This document shows positions 60,498 to 64,000 of a DNA stretch of 64,000 bases, one piece after another (the stretch's first letter is position 1; each line of letters begins with the position of its first letter). The notes under the pieces were generated by a model that had not been told where the DNA came from, did no database searches, and saw only the letters and a program-made list of their open reading frames with translations. The stretch covers positions 186,001-250,000 of the forward strand of contig NZ_JACHIE010000002.1 of NCBI RefSeq assembly GCF_014207635.1. The letters are read 5' to 3'. The stretch is from Acetobacter lovaniensis. GTDB taxonomy: Bacteria > Pseudomonadota > Alphaproteobacteria > Acetobacterales > Acetobacteraceae. The translations under genes were made by a program, and so were the position numbers.

Positions 60498-61388
60498 ATG
60501 AAAAACTATTATCTTTTTTTGCCCCGTATCCTTCTTCTTGCGGGTTGCATGGCGTTCACCTCCGTGATGTGCGCCCCCGCACAAGCGGATTGCCTGGATG
60601 ACATTCATAAAGCGGGTGTTCTTACGGCAGGCAATGCCTTGTTGGGCGCGCACCCTTCCCTTTGGCAGGAAAAAGACGGCACTTATCACGGCATTGATGC
60701 CGACCTTTTGCAGGAACTGGCAAAACGTCTGGGGATTCCACACTGGCAATTTATTATTACCGAATGGACCTCTCTGATCCCCGGACTGAAAGTAGGTCGA
60801 TGGGATATTGTGCTCTCTGACCAGACCATTACTGAAGAGCGCATGTTTTATGCGCATATTGCCTACTCTCACCCCTATTTTCTGCTTTATGACCGTATTA
60901 TTGTGCTCGGAAACTCACCCTTGCACACTGTGGCGGATCTTAAAAATGCAACCTTAGGGTCCGTTTTAGGCACAACCGATTCCCTTACGGCGCATTCTCT
61001 GGTTGACAGAGGACTGGCTGCGAAAGTCAGTGAGTTTAATACATTTGGTGACCCCTTTGTCGCGCTCAAAAATGGCCAAATCGACGCCATTGTCGTTGAT
61101 CAGGCAACATTGCAGTCTCAAAAAGAACATTTTGCAGACCTTCGCACCTTAGGACCACCACTTTTTTACGACGCCAAACCGGCGTGGAAAGAAGCACAGG
61201 CCAAAGCCCACTATAAACTCGGCAGTGAAGGTGTTGTAGTGCGCGGCAACTGCCCGCGCCTATTGGACGAGATTAACCACGCCATGGACAACATGAAGCA
61301 GGACGGCACCATCCGCACAATTTTAAAGCGCTACCATGTTTGGGAAGCGCTTGAAGACCACCTTACCCAGAACGAACAGACGGAGTAG
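60498..61388 (+). CDS. Amino-acid ABC transporter substrate-binding protein (SBP_bac_3)
   Basis: Periplasmic binding protein of 296 residues. A signal peptide (about 30 residues, cleavage after APAQA) precedes mature sequence. The family-3 pattern follows: GVLTAGNALLG, GIDADLLQELAKRLG, WDIVLSDQTITEERM, ADLKNATLGSVLGTTD and FVALKNGQIDAIVVDQ. An excellent AGGAGGAGGG Shine-Dalgarno precedes it. With the permease and ATPase downstream it forms a polar amino-acid-type importer. Confidence 0.9.
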   Translation: MKNYYLFLPRILLLAGCMAFTSVMCAPAQADCLDDIHKAGVLTAGNALLGAHPSLWQEKDGTYHGIDADLLQELAKRLGIPHWQFIITEWTSLIPGLKVGRWDIVLSDQTITEERMFYAHIAYSHPYFLLYDRIIVLGNSPLHTVADLKNATLGSVLGTTDSLTAHSLVDRGLAAKVSEFNTFGDPFVALKNGQIDAIVVDQATLQSQKEHFADLRTLGPPLFYDAKPAWKEAQAKAHYKLGSEGVVVRGNCPRLLDEINHAMDNMKQDGTIRTILKRYHVWEALEDHLTQNEQTE

Positions 61389-61393
61389 AATAG

Positions 61394-62110
61394 ATGTCTG
61401 TTTTTTGGTCTGAAGCACAGGAATATTTCCCATTTTTGTTAGTGGGAGCCAAAGTTACTCTTGAACTCTCTCTTATCAGCATGCTGGGAGGTATGGTTCT
61501 GGGTTTTTTAGCAGCCATTGGTCGCCTATCAGAAAGGCGTTTTATACGCTGGCCCTTGGAAGTCTATGTGGAAATATGGCGCGATACTCCGCTTATTGTA
61601 CAGCTTTTACTCATTTACTTCTCACTGCCTGAATTTGGTATTGTTCTTTCTGGGTTCTGGGCGGGTGTTCTGGGCCTGACCTTAAATTTGTCAGCTTATC
61701 TTTCGGAAGTCTATCGTGCGGCCATTATGGCCGTTGACCCTGGACAAAGAGCGGCGGCAATCTCTTTGGGCATGTCACCTTTTCAAGAGTACCGCAGGCT
61801 TATTATGCCACAGGCTTTTGTCGCCTGCCTCCCCACACAGGGCGGATATTTTATTGCGCTACTCAAAGACTGCTCTTTGGTTTCCTTTATTTCGGTCAAT
61901 GAACTCCTGCGTCATGCAACCATTGTCATATCCAATACATTTGACAGCATGAACATATATCTGATGGTTGCCGTAATCTACTTCTGCATGAGTTTTGCCA
62001 GTGCGCGTTGTGTCGGTTGGCTGGAACGCACCCTGACCCCTGAACGCAGAAAAACAGTGGGCGTAAAACCGATCATGTCGGAACTGGCAGAAGAGGATAA
62101 CACCTTATGA
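61394..62110 (+). CDS. Polar amino-acid ABC transporter permease (HisM/GlnP type)
   Basis: Integral membrane protein of 238 residues with about five helices and the EAA loop AAAISLGMSPFQEYRRLIMPQAF. The His/Glu/Gln/Arg TRAP-type N-terminus FLLVGAKVTLELSLISMLGGMVLGF is typical. It starts 5 bp after the binding-protein gene and overlaps the ATPase gene by 4 bp. A single permease gene implies a homodimeric channel. Confidence 0.9.
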   Translation: MSVFWSEAQEYFPFLLVGAKVTLELSLISMLGGMVLGFLAAIGRLSERRFIRWPLEVYVEIWRDTPLIVQLLLIYFSLPEFGIVLSGFWAGVLGLTLNLSAYLSEVYRAAIMAVDPGQRAAAISLGMSPFQEYRRLIMPQAFVACLPTQGGYFIALLKDCSLVSFISVNELLRHATIVISNTFDSMNIYLMVAVIYFCMSFASARCVGWLERTLTPERRKTVGVKPIMSELAEEDNTL

Positions 62111-62889
62111 GCCGTGCACCCTCTCCCGTTCTTCATCTTGAGCAGGTCTATAAATCCTATGGAGAAACGACTGTTTTACGCGGTGTTGACCTGAAGGTTT
62201 TCCAAGGTGACGCTGTTTTTCTGATCGGTCCCAGTGGCGGAGGCAAATCAACCCTCTTACGCTGCATCAATTTTCTTGAATACCCAGATGCCGGAACCAT
62301 TACTGCTCTAGGGGAAAAGCTTTGCAGCCAGAACCGCACTCATTTTGAAATTGCTCCAGAAAAAACACTGCGCCATGCACGAGCCCGCATGCCCATGGTT
62401 TTTCAGCAATTCAACCTGTTCTCACATCAGACCGTGTTGGAAAATGTTATGGAAGGCCTCATAACCGTTAAAAAAATTCCACGGCTGGAGGCTATGACTT
62501 TGGCACGTACGGCACTTGACCGTGTTCACATGCTCCAAAAACAGAACAATTATCCAGATCAACTATCCGGCGGACAAAAACAACGCGTAGCGATCGCCCG
62601 TGCACTGGCCATGGACCCACCTGTTATTTTGTTTGACGAGCCAACCAGTGCGCTTGATCCAGAACTGGTCAGTGGCGTGCAGGCCATTATACAGGACCTT
62701 TCCGCGCAGGGGCTGACTTTGCTGGTAGTCACCCATGATCCCGCTTTTGTACAGTCCACAGCCCATACAGTCTGTTTTTGTGGTGATGGCTACATTCTGG
62801 AAAGCGGCACGGTGAATGATATTTATGGCAATCCTCGCAACGAGCGCGTACGTAAATTCGTTCAATCTTCAGGTATCCAGCGTGTCTGA
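62107..62889 (+). CDS. Polar amino-acid ABC transporter ATP-binding protein
   Basis: ATPase of 260 residues of the GlnQ/HisP group. Walker A GPSGGGKST, Q-loop VFQQFNLFSHQT, signature LSGGQKQRVAIARAL, Walker B VILFDEPTSALDPEL and H-loop VVTHD are complete. The insert GEKLCSQNRTHFEIAPEKTL between Walker A and the Q-loop resembles HisP-type ATPases. Start overlaps the permease stop. Confidence 0.93.
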   Translation: MSRAPSPVLHLEQVYKSYGETTVLRGVDLKVFQGDAVFLIGPSGGGKSTLLRCINFLEYPDAGTITALGEKLCSQNRTHFEIAPEKTLRHARARMPMVFQQFNLFSHQTVLENVMEGLITVKKIPRLEAMTLARTALDRVHMLQKQNNYPDQLSGGQKQRVAIARALAMDPPVILFDEPTSALDPELVSGVQAIIQDLSAQGLTLLVVTHDPAFVQSTAHTVCFCGDGYILESGTVNDIYGNPRNERVRKFVQSSGIQRV

Positions 62890-62994
62890 TTCTCTTGTTT
62901 TTATTTCGATAAAGAAACATGATAGCGCTCTCGTAACCATACTCCAGCAAGCAAGCGCACACTCTCAGACGCACACGGCATTCAGGACCCAAGC

Positions 62995-64000
62995 ATGACT
63001 TTAAACCAGACCAATGCACACGCCCCTGCCAGTGCTGCAACCATAGAACAGCGCACGATTTACCCCATCCCTCATTCTGAACGCATGGGGCATCCACGTG
63101 ACCTGTTTTCTGTGTGGTTTGGCACTAACACGACCATTCTTACCGTTATTACGGGAGCACTGGCGACAATCATGTTCCAGCTCCCTCTCACAGCGGCCTG
63201 CGTGGCCCTGCTCCTAGGTAATCTGGTCGGGGGCGTTTTTATGGCTCTGCATGCAGCGCAGGGACCACGTCTTGGCGTGCCACAAATGGTGCAAACATGC
63301 GGGCAGTTCGGCTCAATGGGTGCCGTTCCCATGATCTTGCTTGTTGTGTTCATCTATGTCGGATTTTCGGCTTCGAATCTTGTTGTAGGAGGAGAAGGAT
63401 TTCAACTAGCCTTGCCCTGGCTAGGTTACACAGGCGGAGTGCTGGCCGTTACCATACTCTCGGCTTTTCCTGCATTCTGGGGTTACAGAACCATCCACAC
63501 CATTACCAAGCTCATATCCTGGAGTTGTGGCATCGCGATTATATGGGCTCTTGTTTGCATTTTTGGTAACACGCAAGCTTATGTGCTTCTGGGCAGTTTT
63601 GGCCATACCTCATTGTCTGGCTTTATGGGGGCTGTGTCGGTTGCGGCTCTCTGGCAACTGGCTTATGCGCCTTACGTTTCCGATTATTCACGTTACCTGC
63701 CTAACAGCAAACAGGGGGCACGACATGCTTTCCACGCCACCTACTGGGGATCAGCGCTCGGCACACTTCTGCCTATGTTTCTTGGAGCCATACTCGGCAT
63801 CATCACTCCAAGAGGCAATGAAGTCCTACCTACGCTCATGCAGTATCTTGGTGGGTCTGGCTCCCTGATCATGACCATGCTTGTCATTGGTATTACAGTC
63901 GCCAACGGCATGAGCATTTATTGCGGAAGCCTGTCATCACTCATGCTGCTACAAATGTTCTACCCTAAAAGTCACTTTGGCGTACGGACACGTATTGCTG
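62995..64000 (+). CDS. NCS1-family permease (cytosine/purine/allantoin type), 3'-truncated by window end
   Basis: The frame opens at the ATG at 62995 and is still open at base 64000 (335 codons). It encodes a multi-helix protein with the family signature near PRLGVPQMVQTCGQFG, and LWQLAYAPYVSDYSRYLP later. NCS1 carriers move nucleobases, allantoin, hydantoin or related heterocycles with Na or H. It lies 105 bp after the ABC ATPase, same strand. Pseudomonas hut loci also contain an NCS1-like permease, which supports an imidazole or related heterocycle as cargo. Confidence 0.85.
   Translation, partial: MTLNQTNAHAPASAATIEQRTIYPIPHSERMGHPRDLFSVWFGTNTTILTVITGALATIMFQLPLTAACVALLLGNLVGGVFMALHAAQGPRLGVPQMVQTCGQFGSMGAVPMILLVVFIYVGFSASNLVVGGEGFQLALPWLGYTGGVLAVTILSAFPAFWGYRTIHTITKLISWSCGIAIIWALVCIFGNTQAYVLLGSFGHTSLSGFMGAVSVAALWQLAYAPYVSDYSRYLPNSKQGARHAFHATYWGSALGTLLPMFLGAILGIITPRGNEVLPTLMQYLGGSGSLIMTMLVIGITVANGMSIYCGSLSSLMLLQMFYPKSHFGVRTRIA

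Noticed and set aside
1-64000. tRNA, rRNA, tmRNA or RNase P RNA genes
   Set aside because: No T-loop GGTTCGAATCC-type or other structural RNA signatures were recognised in the window.

Overview
The window reads as chromosome of an acetic acid bacterium (Acetobacteraceae, probably Acetobacter or a close relative). The evidence is the complete pqqABCDE operon, the alphaproteobacterial gene order dgt-argS-SPOR-scpA-scpB-tatB-tatC-serS, the recJ/rpoH/rluD neighbourhood, generally high G+C, and a decayed IS481-family element whose reconstructed transposase resembles copies I recall from acetic acid bacteria. Species cannot be fixed from the sequence alone.

Layout. 1-9340: a truncated DsbD-type thiol-disulfide reductase, an SMR pump, then a long minus-strand housekeeping block (serS, tatC, tatB, scpB, scpA, SPOR protein, argS). 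9378-12442: dgt facing erpA, xth and a GNAT acetyltransferase. 12639-15833: pqqABCDE, with a palindrome and an intrinsic terminator between pqqA and pqqB. 16035-20652: EamA transporter, YjdM zinc-ribbon protein, a ferritin-like diiron protein, a divergent ClpP and an OmpA-like lipoprotein. 20819-26271: an alaC-like aminotransferase, hom, glpX, recJ. 26346-26446: a 7-bp tandem repeat. 26503-33592: rpoH, rluD, an iron/B12-type ABC transporter, selO, ilvE. 33751-42903: polA, a Sco-like protein, a plsC-like acyltransferase, ppk2, pit, a LOG-family protein, dctA.

43010-51817 is a nitrogen-scavenging purine/ureide cluster. One arm is a TonB-dependent receptor followed by an 8-oxoguanine deaminase-like amidohydrolase. 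The divergent arm is allantoate amidohydrolase, PucG-type ureidoglycine-glyoxylate aminotransferase, and HpxZ/HpxX/AtzE (AtzH-AtzG-AtzE-like) proteins that would process oxalurate-type ureides. The middle steps (uricase, allantoinase) are not in the window.

51818-53533 is a gene-poor strip with a strong hairpin-terminator and an IS481 fossil bounded by 23-bp inverted repeats. Beyond it, 53534-64000 has visibly lower G+C and forms two divergent operons. Minus strand: hisC-like aminotransferase, FAD-linked 2-hydroxyacid dehydrogenase, hutD, an IPNS-like 2-oxoglutarate/Fe(II) oxygenase, etfB, etfA. Plus strand: PhyH-family dioxygenase, a polar amino-acid ABC transporter (three genes), and an NCS1 permease cut by the window end. 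The divergent intergenic region carries a perfect TGTA-N2-TACA site (HutC-type operator core) inside a plausible promoter. HutD, an NCS1 permease, an amino-acid ABC transporter and a HutC-like site appear without hutH/U/I/G. I therefore infer a histidine- or imidazole-related oxidative catabolic system of unusual composition. This is the most interesting part of the window and its substrate is unknown.
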